DNA from: Alistipes finegoldii DSM 17242
Lineage (GTDB): Bacteria; Bacteroidota; Bacteroidia; Bacteroidales; Rikenellaceae
Assembly: GCF_000265365.1 (NCBI RefSeq)
Contig: NC_018011.1
Span: 2,311,501 to 2,375,500, forward strand
Length of the DNA: 64,000 nt
Direction of reading: 5' to 3'
The notes beneath the pieces are model-generated. The model was not told the origin of the DNA, made no database searches, and saw only the letters and a program-made list of their open reading frames with translations. Positions 63,856 through 64,000 of this stretch are shown here, piece after piece. The translations under genes and the position numbers were made by a program. How positions within the stretch are numbered: position 1 is the first letter of the stretch; every line of letters begins with the position of its first letter.

Positions 63856-64000
63856 ATGAAAGCAAAGAAAACGATTTTGGATACCATCGGTTCTACGCCG
63901 ATGGTTCGGATCAATGCGCTGTCGCCCAATCCGAAAGTGAAGATATTCGCCAAACTCGAAGGGTTCAATCCGACGGGCAGCATCAAGGACCGCATTGCGG
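63856..64000 (+). CDS. cysK: Cysteine synthase (O-acetylserine sulfhydrylase), 5' part
   Basis: The first 48 codons are visible before the window ends. TILDTIGSTPMVRINAL and FAKLEGFNPTGSIKDRIA are the CysK start, with the PLP-binding Lys in GSIKDR. The enzyme makes cysteine from O-acetylserine and sulfide. It starts 26 nt after the hdr-like operon and may be cotranscribed with it, which hints at a link between that electron chain and sulfur metabolism. The subtype (CysK or CysM) needs the rest of the gene. Confidence 0.88.
   Translation, partial: MKAKKTILDTIGSTPMVRINALSPNPKVKIFAKLEGFNPTGSIKDRIA

Overview
The window looks like a Bacteroidota chromosome, most likely an Alistipes-like member of the Rikenellaceae. 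The evidence is SusC/SusD pairs, DUF4290 and DUF4492 proteins, GC-rich coding DNA with AT-rich promoters, and repeated -7 boxes of the Bacteroidota type (TAnnTTTG, sometimes with TTTG about 20 nt upstream). The genus is an inference from gene content and composition. No tRNA, rRNA, IS element or CRISPR array was seen.

Layout. (1) 1-4.9 kb is core: the 5' part of a DEAD-box helicase (-), fabI (+), and the cytochrome bd operon DUF4492-cydA-cydB (-). (2) 5.2-28.1 kb is one (+) run of 16 genes with tiny gaps or ATGA overlaps. It is a polysaccharide-utilisation-type locus without a classical GH or PL gene: phosphodiester glycosidase (NAGPA/DUF2233), three GHL10 lipoproteins, SusC, SusD, a DUF5018 lipoprotein, an SGNH hydrolase, a DUF5009 membrane acyltransferase-like protein, two DUF4434 proteins, a sugar MFS porter, an AGE-type N-acylglucosamine 2-epimerase, a metallophosphoesterase, an FAD oxidoreductase and a CE2-like esterase. 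I read it as a system for a phosphodiester-linked, N-acetylhexosamine-containing glycan. Its susC is out of frame at a run of ten G, and its second DUF4434 gene has an internal deletion. (3) 28.1-35.4 kb is core: nhaC-type antiporter, HAD phosphatase, a sigma-54 type response regulator with a degenerate receiver, DUF4290 protein, a thioredoxin-fold protein without CxxC, lpxH and thyA.

(4) 35.5-58.1 kb is a (-) strand alpha-galactoside locus between thyA and folA. From its upstream end it holds an SSS symporter, an FAD oxidoreductase, two large related lipoproteins, a GH97 enzyme with an Asp nucleophile, a LacI-family regulator, an Ig-like/Fib_succ_major lipoprotein, SusC, SusD, a beta-helix protein and a GH110-like alpha-1,3-galactosidase. 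A three-copy CGGGAACG-type array lies 44 nt upstream of the -7 box in both of its promoter regions (45.5 and 58.0 kb), which marks a two-promoter regulon. Three adjacent genes (48.7-56.3 kb) carry four single-base indels, all in runs of four or five G/C.

(5) 58.2-64 kb is folA, then a five-gene heterodisulfide-reductase-like electron-transfer operon (HdrC-, HdrB-, HdrA- and HdrC-like proteins plus a membrane cytochrome b/Fe-S/CCG fusion), then the start of cysK, which runs off the window.
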